Assembly: GCA_026413225.1 (NCBI GenBank)
Contig: CM048591.1
Coordinates: 69,590,052-69,654,051, forward strand
Source of the DNA: Otis tarda
Taxonomy: Eukaryota > Chordata > Aves > Otidiformes > Otididae
DNA length: 64,000 nucleotides
Direction: 5' to 3'
Part shown: in pieces, positions 52,858 to 61,665 of the stretch
Numbering within the stretch: the stretch's first letter is position 1
Layout: each line of letters starts with the position of its first letter
Notes under the pieces: model-generated
Seen by the model: only the letters and a program-made list of their open reading frames with translations
What the model was told of the DNA's origin: nothing
Databases searched by the model: none
Position numbers and translations under genes: made by a program

Positions 52858-53190
52858 GTTGTGGTGGGTTGACCTTGGCTGGATGCCAGGTGCCTGCTGT
52901 TCTGTCACTCCTCTCCTCAGCAGTATGGTGGGAGGAAGAGAAAATAAGATGGGGAAAAAAACCTTGTGACTCAAGATGAAGGCAGTTTAATAAAGCACAG
53001 GCAAAAGCTATGTGCAGAAACAAAGGAAAACATTTATTCTATACTTCTCATCAGCAGGTGATGTCCAGCCACTTCCAGGAAGTAGGGCATCAGTATTTGT
53101 AGCCATTGCTCTGGAAGACAAATGTTGTAGTAACAAACGCCCCTTCCCCAGTCCTCCCTTTATCTCACTTGTTCTTTGTTCCACCCCCCT
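52858..53190 (+). mobile_element. Avian ERV LTR fragment
   Basis: A fossil LTR piece opening 'tggtgggttgaccttggctgg' style sequence, followed by 'caggtgatgtccagccacttcc', both known to me from a bird ERV LTR type. Only the first part of the LTR is recognisable, about 330 bp. It is a truncated, fairly old copy with no internal genes beside it. Confidence 0.65.
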
Positions 53191-54719
53191 ATGAAACAAG
53201 TATTACACACTGATGCTTATGATTCTACAGTTTTTAATGTTGAAAGGGAATTAACATTTTAGACAGCCATCATTAAAACTTTGCATTAGCTGTTGCTCCT
53301 GCCAGCTTTCCACCTTAAGAACAAAGACCCAAGAGCAAAACTCCTGAACAGATGGCATCTTCAGGGAATAGAATCCCGAACAGAAACCCTAAGCTTTCAA
53401 GTGGTCCAGTATTTACAAGTTGGATCACTAAAAATCAGTTACTCTTGTCTAAACCTCCTTCCCACTTGACAAACCAAACTAACTTATGCTTAGACTTCGC
53501 ATGAATTTGCTTACATTCAGTACTGAAAAATCAAGACATGGCAACATATGTAATTTCAGCATTTGCTCTTTGGTAAAATTAATTTACGGTAAGTCTTCCT
53601 GAAAAAATAGGCAGGAATTCCAGCTGTTAACCCTACAGTATCCACTCTACTTCAAGTTTAGTTGAAGTACCATGTTATGCAGCTGATCATGGTAGTAATA
53701 AACCAAGCTTACAGTTTCCCATGTTGGAGAAATACCTCTCCTGCTATTTTTAAACCCAGATCTGCTGAATTTTAATTTCTGCTTTCCCGCACCACAACAC
53801 ACAATCTCAGCTAACCCAACCTTCAAGTACTACAGAAGACCATGGTTACAGTGATCACCTCCCATCCACTTAATAGCTCCTAAGTTTTATTTAGTCCAAA
53901 GGGGTGAACTGGTATCCCAAAAACAATGTAGAGGAAGTCAGAACTGTCAAACAGAAGCAACTGCTATTATAGGTTGGAAAAGACAGAAATTCTGAGAAGA
54001 TAAACACAAATCTTTATTTTTAGTCTACATAAACATTACTACACGCAGGCTTCATATTCCAACTTTTTAGTAGTTTTTTGTTTCTTATGGAGTCGTCTTG
54101 CACAGACTACTGCCACTGGTCTCAGGCTGGTTTAACAATTCTTCCTACAGAAAAAAGTAAACACAATGGGAAATTGTGAAACTGGGACACATATATCACA
54201 CAGCTGTCGCCAGTAACGTCCTCTAGATCCCTGAGACTGATAAAAAGTCCAGTTCCCCCTCATCCCTTTGGAGAAAAAAAAAGACAAAAGCTTAAAATCT
54301 GCAAATCTATTTTTTAAAAGCCTACACACAAGAGAGGCTCTTTGCCCATCTAATCAAGATTTCAAATCCTAACTACAAGGTGGTGGCTGTACTAACACTT
54401 CCTAGCTGGTGGAAATCAAGATAAAAGTTTTGTAGTAGTAACTCATGCACACACCAACTGTCGTATAATGCACAGACATAAGTGGATATTGCCAATAACA
54501 GAAAGGCGAGCTTTAGCAATTTTATGCTGAAAAACAAGTAGCAGCCCTCTTATGAGATACACGACTCACAGTGGATGACAGGTTCACATAAAATAAGAGT
54601 GCCCATCTTATTATTCAGCCTTGCAAAAAGCCCCAGTGACTATGGTGCTAAAGGTCTAGGATGGATTTCACAAGTTCATTTTCCGTCAACACTGGTAAAG
54701 CATTAAATGCTGCTGTGGT
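53191..54719. other. Intergenic stretch, possible 3' end of antisense RNA
   Basis: Unique-looking. A - strand AATAAA at 54,013-54,018, followed on that strand by GT/T-rich sequence, is one possible end of the antisense transcript that starts in the CpG island. Not proven. Confidence 0.35.
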
Positions 54720-55160
54720 TGTTCTGGTTTTGTTTAGTGAGGGGGGGCCTATGGTGGCAGCTTCTGTAGGAAACTGCTAGAAGTTGCTCCCCTTTGTTCA
54801 GTGGACTTGGCCAGGCCTAGAGCGGACCCGCTGCTGGCCAAGGCCGAGCCGAGTGGTAGCAGAATGTTCCGTGATAACGTCTCTGTGATAACGTATTTAA
54901 GAAGGGGAACACAGAAAAAAATAGAAGAGATGTGAAGGAGCTGAGCGGGGGCAGAGAGGGGGACGCGCCCATGGGCTGCAGGGATTTTAGAAGCAGCGGT
55001 GTGGTACAACGTGTGATGAACTGACCGCAACCCCCATTCCCTCTTCCCCCCTGTGCCACTTGGAGGGGGAAGGAGGTAGAGAGAATGTTAAGCCCAGGAA
55101 AAGGGAGGGGTGGGGGAAGGTTATCTTGTTCATGTTGCTCAAGCAGATTTTCACACTTCA
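54720..55160 (-). mobile_element. Avian ERV LTR, shortened fossil
   Basis: On the - strand this matches both ends of the LTR family seen at 9,147-10,281: 'ttcccaggctt'-like and 'aatgggggttgcggtcagtt' segments, then 'gttatcacagagacgttatc' and 'ctacagaagctgcc', with an end of CCAGAACA. The GC-rich repeat block of the middle is absent, so it is a shorter variant or an internally deleted copy. No retroviral genes adjoin it. Confidence 0.72.
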
Positions 55161-57764
55161 ATACATGACACTTTGTGATTCTAATATTTTCAAGGGCACT
55201 GTGACAGCCCTTGAAGGAAATTCATCACTTCACTGAAGATTTCCGTTACATTCTATCCCAGAAGGAAACCAACAGCAATGCAGTGGATCTTGTATCCCTT
55301 CAGTTCACTTTTGTATGAACATGTACATGTTCATGCAAAATACTGAAGCACCTTCGGTTTAGTTCTTCCCAAAATCTTACTTGAGTAATTTCTCATCAGC
55401 ATACATTCTTTACACAACTCCAGATCAACCAGTCTGGCAGCTGCTGGGAAATAATTTTCTGAATATGTCTTCAGCACGGACAACTACTGAATCACAAACT
55501 TCCTTCAGAACTTGACTCAGCTCAGTTTGCACAGCTTACTTCTTGGCTTAAGTGCTTGTCATGGTCTCTTTGTGAGCATTTGCCAAATAATCAGTCTGCT
55601 TTCCCAGAGCTGCAATCACATTTTGAAAGCTGCTACTGCAAACACCACACAATTACACAATCTGTAGTTCTCTTCTGTATCCATTTCCAGCACAGTGAAA
55701 AAAGAAAGAATAAAGAAAAATAAAAGGGCAACAGAATTGTTTATCACTCAAAATCCTGAATAATCCAAAAGACTCATTAATGGGTGGCAAATGCCACCCC
55801 AGTTCTTACCAAAACTTCTCCTTAACTTTCATCTCTTCCAAGTTTTCTTGAACAGTACTTATAGTTCTTCCCTGGAAAAACCACTGTGCAGCACTGTGTC
55901 TCAGCACACTCCTCTTCAGTATATCTCTGAGACAGCTGGATGCATGACTGAAACAATAAAAACAAGAATGCAAACAAACAAGCAAAAGATAGTTTTGGCT
56001 CTTTGTGTGTCCTGGAACATAGCTCCTACATAATGAGGTTTAGATGAGGCACAATTGCACAAGATGTGTGAGCAGGACATCTTTTATTGGTTTTCTGATC
56101 CAGTCAGTCTACCCTTCATCACTGCTGTATTTTCCTATGTTTGAGCAACTAGTCTGTTCACAGTCGTAGAAGTCAGACACCGTTGCTAAAGAAAAACTCC
56201 AGCGTTTTTTTCTTTCACTGCGTACTGCACAAAGTATTCAACAGGAACACCACTTTCTAGCACGTGGTGTAATGCTGTGACCCTCTCTAATTTACAAGGC
56301 AGTCAGTCATTTCTTCAGTTTGACCTGAAACTTAAGTTTACACTCTGAATTTCACCTTTGATTTAGTCTCTATAAATTTAGAGTATGCTGTTTAATAGTT
56401 TGCTTAGTATGGCTTACATCCCCTGAAATGCAGGTAAGTTATCATTATGATTTCTCAGTACTGGATCATTCTTACATCACATCTCCGATATTGACCAAGA
56501 AGTTCCCAACTTCAAAGACGTGGATTATGTGTCATGCCCTTGCCTTGGGTACTTAGGTTACACAAACCACAGCTTCAGCACTGAAGCAATCTTTGACAAT
56601 ACATGCAATCTTTATTAATGCCTTGTTTGTACCACTGAATACCATGCTGAATTGCGCTACTCAACTTTTCAATAGTGTTGGCTTCTCCAAGACTTTACAG
56701 TGAAAGAGCATTTTACATGTAAGATTCTGAGCTTTCATGTTTCGCTAGTCTTTGAACATTTTCAGTCCTTGTACTCTGAACTGCTCCACAGTATAGCCCC
56801 CAAAAACCAAACACAGAAAACAGAGACTCCTTTTGGACACACTGGCAGCCACTCACTGCTTTTAATGAGCCACTCACACAAAACTTTTTACTGTAGGGTT
56901 TCCGCTTTGCTTTTGTGAATGAGTACATCAGTTATCGGGCTGATCTCATCCTCAATGTTTCAATTCTAACTTCTGCTCTAAAGTCATTCTGCCAGACGTC
57001 TTTTTCAACAGAAAGCCTGCTGCTTTGTAAGACAAGGCTGAAGAACAGAGCTGCATAAGGAATCATTGTCACTCACCTCATGAAGCAAGTTGCAGGACAG
57101 CTGGGTAATCAGTACTTTGTGACTTTCTCCTACACACCCTTCTCATGTTCAGAGGCTTTCGCCACACAGGGCTGTCTCTGGTAGGTTCTGAACTTCCAGC
57201 AAAACGCACTAGAACTCTAAGAAGCATTCATAGCATTAGACGTTCTGGCAGGAACAGGCCCCGCTATCCCCAAGATAAGAGCTGCTGCTAGCAATGTTAA
57301 AGTATACATTACACTTTCGAAAGTGCATCAAGAAGATGGTCCTACATACAGCAAGAGTAGAACACACAATTATGCAATACCAAGTAGTCCCACAGAGGGA
57401 TTCTTTTTACATCTTTCTGACACAAGACATAAGTAACAAAAAGGCAAATGTACAAAGGCAAAACACATTTTTTCTCATTAAATATGATATTCATATTTTC
57501 CCTTGCTGAGTATTCTAAATCTGTAGGTACCTTTTTGCAGTAAAAAAAACTAGAGGCCAGTGCAGGAGTCTGAAATGTTACGTACCAGTTACTTTCAGCA
57601 CAGATGCAAGAAGCCATCACGACAGACAGCACAGCTAAACAATGCTAAAGGGCCATTAGAATTTTAGTTTCTCCTCTTCTAGTAACTGTCTCATTCTTCA
57701 TTTAAAACAACCGATCATAAAATCTGCTAAGTAACTACTCAACCATACAATTTCTAGATTTTTT
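55161..57764. other. Probable intron or body of the antisense RNA
   Basis: No coding family recognised. On the - strand a second AATAAA candidate lies at 56,611-56,616. If the transcript from the CpG island extends this far, its later exons lie here, but I could not define their borders. Confidence 0.35.
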
Positions 57765-57896
57765 TTTTGTCCTTGCAAAAACAAGGAGGAGAAAGGTACA
57801 TAACCAGCTCCTTAAACATTTTGAGCAAGAATTCCTGTTTGCCTTTCTTGACACCACATTCATTCTGGACAGGAATGAATGGGCAACACAAAGGCA
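57765..57896 (-). ncRNA. SNORA13: H/ACA snoRNA SNORA13 (ACA13)
   Basis: An H/ACA-box small nucleolar RNA of about 132 nt that directs pseudouridylation of rRNA; SNORA13 is linked to 18S rRNA position U1248 as I recall. Both hairpins can be read on the - strand. The 5' hairpin starts TGCCTTTGTGTTGCCCATTC, with base stem GCCTTT/AAAGGC and upper stem CATTCATTC/GAATGAATG. An H box ACAGGA follows at 57,838-57,833. The 3' hairpin has base stem TTCTTGC/GCAAGGA and inner stem AAGGAG/CTCCTT. The ACA box lies at 57,770-57,768, three nt from the end. The 5' sequence and length match human SNORA13 as remembered. It lies in the probable first intron of a - strand RNA, about 740 nt from the proposed start, as expected for an intron-processed snoRNA. 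Confidence 0.9.
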
Positions 57897-58518
57897 AAAA
57901 TTCAAGCATTATAACTGATCACCCCTGCAAAAGTAAATTAACAGCGTATAAAAAAGATAAATTCATCAACAGGCAAATACTTAAAAATTCACAAGTAAAG
58001 AACGCGTTATACAGAGTAAGTGTTTAACAAGAAAAGGGAAGCACACCGTGCTCTTGGGACATCTTGTGGTCATGCTGGTGCTTGCTCAGGCCACCGACGG
58101 ACTTCCATCGCTTCCATCTGGAAGAACAGGGAGAACACACTTCCACTTGCAGAAGCGACTCAGACACACGAACAGAGCAAGGATCCTAACCAGAAATACT
58201 TGAAATAATTGCTCGCTTTCAAAGAACAGGCAGCAGAGTCTATTCCCCTCCCCATGCGCCTCGGGGAAAAAAAAAAACAAACCAACAACAAAAAAACCCC
58301 AACCACCCCTCTCAGCACCCTCGAAGGTTACGTGCTGCCCTCCCAGACGAGCTCCAGCGGCCTGCTCCAGCAACCAGGGATGACGCGGAAGCCCACCAAC
58401 ACCTCAGGAGGCCGGGCACGCGTGACTCTGCCTGACAGGCCTCCCCTCGCCGCTCCCACATTACTGAAAAGGCATTCCTGTAAAAACGGGCGGGGGATAA
58501 GGTGCACTTAAGACTCAC

Positions 58519-58632
58519 CTCTGCGGCCGCCGCTACCAGAGGCCGGTCGGGCTCGGGGCCGTTAACGCGCCCCGGCCTCAGCGCACCCACCGCAGCCCGA
58601 CCAGCATGCGCACGACACGCGCCGAGAAAGAG
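58519..58632 (-). ncRNA. EPB41L4A-AS1: Candidate exon 1 of the snoRNA host RNA
   Basis: About 114 nt on the - strand, from a TOP-like C-start tract to CAGAG before GTGAGTCTT, a near-consensus 5' splice site (GT at 58,518-58,517). TOP-type starts are common in snoRNA host genes. The start is inferred and could be shifted or multiple, as is usual in CpG islands. Confidence 0.55.
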
Positions 58633-58922
58633 ACCGGTGGCCCCTGCTGCTCCCAGCGCGCCTCAGGAGGGCTGAACCAATGCTCCTGCCGAAGGGGTGG
58701 GGAGGGGAGCGAGGCGCTGGGCGCCAGCTCCTCCGGCAGAACGAAGGCCGCTTACCGGGCCTTTTCGGACGCGAAGCTCCAGCCTCAGCAGGCAAAGTCC
58801 CAGGCAGGCGAACCGGCGGGGAGCAAAGCGACGAGATCTGGGGCAACACCGCCCCTCAGCCCCCGCGCGAACATGGCAATGGAAGCACCCCTGGGAAGAG
58901 GCGGGGGTGGTCCCCCATCATC

Positions 58923-58934
58923 TGCGCATGCGCA
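58923..58934. promoter_or_regulatory. NRF1-type palindromic site
   Basis: TGCGCATGCGCA, a perfect 12-bp palindrome and the consensus NRF1 site, extended to 14 bp by flanking C and G. It lies about 290 bp upstream of the proposed - strand start. NRF1 sites are typical of housekeeping CpG promoters. Confidence 0.75.
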
Positions 58935-58990
58935 GTGCCGTTGCCCGGCAGGCGGAGGGGGGTGGGGGGCCGCGCCAGGGCCCCATTTGC

Positions 58991-59005
58991 GGGGGGGGGG
59001 GGGGG
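58991..59005 (+). repeat. Run of 15 G
   Basis: An uninterrupted G run inside the CpG island. It can fold as a G-quadruplex, and its length is liable to sequencing error, so open frames crossing it are unreliable. Confidence 0.85.
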
Positions 59006-59340
59006 CGGCTGCAGGCCGGACAGTGAGGGCGAGGGGGTGCTTGCTGATTCCCGCGGGGGCCCGCTGCTGCTGTGACGGGCTGTGCTGCTGATGTGGCCGC
59101 GGTGGGAAACTTACCGGTGGGCGGTCTGCTGACGCCAGTGACAGAGTTGTGTGACGAGCTGGGCGGGCTGTGGCGCCCTCACCAGTATGGCTCGTCCGAG
59201 CTGGGGCCCTGATGGTGCCGTCGTGCTGCCGCAGAAAACGTCTCTCGTCCCTGAAGCTCTCACTCGGTTAAGCTTCCCGGCTGGCAGCACGGGGTCGTCC
59301 AGGGCAGCGCTGTCCGGAGGACTCGGGTGGCGGGAGGCCA

Positions 59341-60799
59341 TGCTTGCTCTCACAGGCTGCTTCAGGCTTCCCCTCTGAGCACGCTGGGTCTGTGTCTTTG
59401 TGATAGCTCTCATCTGAAAGGCGATGAAGTTCATAGTCAGACAAGTGCATGTAAACATCCTGATCTTGTGTATTACTCATTTTTTTTTATCATTGGTAGC
59501 ACCCTGCTTTTTGCTCCCCAGTTGAGGGAGCACGTGCAAAGTAACCGACCCCAACTCAGGCAGGCAAAGTGCAGTAGCTCTGGACATGTAGCACTTGAAT
59601 GCCGGCAGAGGCTCAGTTCCGAGTGCACGATTTCCCTATTTGCTGACCCTGCAGGTGGAGGCTGTGCATACCATGTCTGAAAGACTGTAAGAAGGAGGGA
59701 ATAGAGAAGTTATGTACACCACGTGGGTAAGCTGGGACTGTGTCTGGAGAAAAGGCAGAATGAGGCTAGTACCAGCTGTACTCATACAGCTTTCTTACCT
59801 GCCTTTCTTGCTGTTTCTTACAGCTGCTGTGGCCTGCCATCTCCTTCTAGCTCCTCCTTGCCTACTGGGAATAGCAGAGAGAGTGGTTTTGTCTGGTGTC
59901 CAGAGGGCACAGTTGCAGTCTCTTCTGCAGGACAGTCTGATGTGTGACATCTTAGCTAAATTACAGGAGGTCGTGAAAGGGCTGCCAAATGCCCGAGTGT
60001 TACAGAAGAGGCATGATTCATTGCAGCCTTGATAGCTGAGAAAAAAAGATAAATGTAAGAAAAAGGGGCATATGTTACCACTCCCAGCTTCTGGGAAAGT
60101 GTACAGACTTGCAGGAGTGCAGGATTCTTCCTTTGGTAATTTAGGCTCAGTTTGCTTTGCAATTGCAGAAATCAGTTTTTATGTCATTATGCTTAGTCAT
60201 ATCTCTAAAACAAACAGAGTGTTTTAGTTTTCTGTTTTACCACCTTAGGCCCCCCCCTCACTAACAAAACCAGAACATGCTTGTAGCAAAACTAACAAAT
60301 ATTGTTAACATTCATTTTAAGTAGATTCACCTTCAGTAGCTTTGTCTTGTCATTCAAAGTTCTGTTTTCCACATAAAGAAAGCAGTCTCAAGCATTGCCT
60401 CAAGCCTAACTTGTGCATGCATAAAGGTCAGCACTCTGAATAAAGTGATACTTAAAATACAGAATAGTTGGTCTTGCAGAAGACGCTAATCAGATTGTTG
60501 CTGACATTCAAGCTAGTAAATCATCTGTTACTCTGTTTTGCTGATACAGTCAAGTGTTGATTTGCAGCTCAGGGACAGCTGCCTGGACAGAAGTTTAAAT
60601 CAAATTGAACTAGTCCAGATTTTGATTACATAAGTGAACAGTATAGTGAAGAAAAAACCTTTAATACTTGTGACATTTGTTACTATGCCTGGGGATACAG
60701 TAGAGCTCAAATAGCTACGTGAGAAAACATTCTATCTATAAAACACTATCTGATTATGTTAAAAATTTGTTCAGTTCTGGTGTCCCCGGAAGGTGTTAT
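59341..60799. other. Flank of CpG island (no firm gene)
   Basis: No recognised coding exon. The + strand open frame 59,712-60,032 and the - strand one at 59,268-59,480 have no family I know. A 40-bp piece at 60,238-60,277 matches the 3' edge of the LTR family at 54,720. Confidence 0.45.
60238..60277 (+). mobile_element. Tiny ERV LTR 3'-edge remnant
   Basis: About 40 bp matching the end of the LTR at 54,720-55,160: 'ccacc-taggccccccc-ctcacta-acaaaaccagaaca'. A fossil remnant; the rest of the LTR is not recognisable beside it. Confidence 0.55.
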
Positions 60800-61665
60800 T
60801 GAATCATAGAATCATGGAATGGCTTGGGTTGGAAGAGACCTTAAAAACCATCTAGTTCCAACCCTGCCATGGGCAGGGACATCTTCCACTAGACCAGGTT
60901 GCTCAAAGCCCCATCCAACCTGGCCTTGAATGTTTCCACAACTTCTCTGTGAAACCTGTTGCAGTGCCTCTCCACTCTCACAGTGAAGAATTTCTTCCTC
61001 ACATCCAATCTAAATCTACCCTCTTTCAGCTTAAAATCTTTACCCATTCTCCTGTCACTACAGGTCCTGGTAAAAAGCCTCTCTATGGTTTTCTTATAAG
61101 CCACCTTTAAGTATTGGAAGCCCACAATAAAGTCTGTCCGGAGCCTTCTCTTCTCCAGACTGAACAACCCCAACTCTCTCAGCCTGTCCTCACAGGAGAG
61201 GTGCTCCAGCCCTCTGATCATCTTTATGCCCCTCCTCTGGACTCGCTCCAACTGGTCCATGTCCTTCTTATGTTGGGGGCTCCACAGCTGGATGCAGTAC
61301 TGCAGGTGGGATCTCACGAGAGGGGCAGAATCACCTCCCTCGACCTGCTGGCCACGCTTCTTTTGATGCAGCCCAGGATGTGGTTGGCTTTGTGGGCTGC
61401 AAGTGCATGTTGGCAGCTTGTGTCCAACTTTTCACCCACGAGTGCCCCCAAGTCCTTCTCTGCAGAGCTGCTCTCCATCCTTTCATCCCCCAGCCTGCAC
61501 TGATACTGGGGTTTGCCCTGATCCATGTGCTGGACCTTGCACTTGGCCTTGTTGAAGTTCATGACTTTCACATGGGCCCACCTCTTCAGCCTGTCAAGGT
61601 TCCTCTGGATGGCATCCCTTTCTTCAAGCCTATCAGCTTGGTGTTATCTGCAAATTTGCTGAAAC
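60800..61665 (-). mobile_element. CR1 LINE 3' fragment
   Basis: A - strand CR1 with the 3' tail 'gaatcatagaatcatgg' at 60,801, 3'UTR and C-terminal region ([11 protein letters not shown] near 60,990), [15 protein letters not shown] near 61,150, and [20 protein letters not shown] near 61,270. It reaches the FADNTKL motif C trace near 61,650, where the second catalytic Asp is Asn. It is 5'-truncated with several frame breaks, so old and inactive. Confidence 0.9.

Larger units (their letters stand above)
57765..58632 (-). ncRNA. EPB41L4A-AS1: snoRNA host lncRNA, EPB41L4A-AS1-like (minimum extent)
   Basis: A - strand transcript is inferred from the CpG island promoter, a pyrimidine-rich start (58,632-58,624, CTCTTTCTC), exon 1, a strong donor at 58,518 and SNORA13 in the following intron. 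In mammals SNORA13 sits in EPB41L4A-AS1 (TIGA1), transcribed opposite to EPB41L4A beside its 3' end, about 1 kb from the start. Here strand, order and spacing agree. Downstream exons and the 3' end are not defined; poly(A) candidates are at 56,611 and 54,013. Exon 1 has only a 9-codon frame, so a protein role is not supported. Snap on the name: synteny plus snoRNA, not exon similarity. Confidence 0.7.
58370..59340. promoter_or_regulatory. CpG island promoter, probably bidirectional
   Basis: About 1 kb with high GC and many CpGs, in contrast to the AT-rich DNA around it. It lies just upstream, on the - strand, of the SNORA13 host. It contains the NRF1-type palindrome at 58,923, a YY1-like AACATGGC at 58,870 and a 15-G run at 58,991. 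A + strand transcript may also start here, but I found no supported exon for it. Confidence 0.85.

Noticed and set aside
58606-59091. Open frames of 100-160 codons across the CpG island
   Set aside because: Gly/Arg/Ala-rich frames in GC-rich DNA crossing a 15-G run, open in several frames at once; no domain.
59712-60032. 106-codon + strand frame with a hydrophobic stretch
   Set aside because: No family recognised, no splice or promoter context of its own, and it could be chance in mid-GC sequence.
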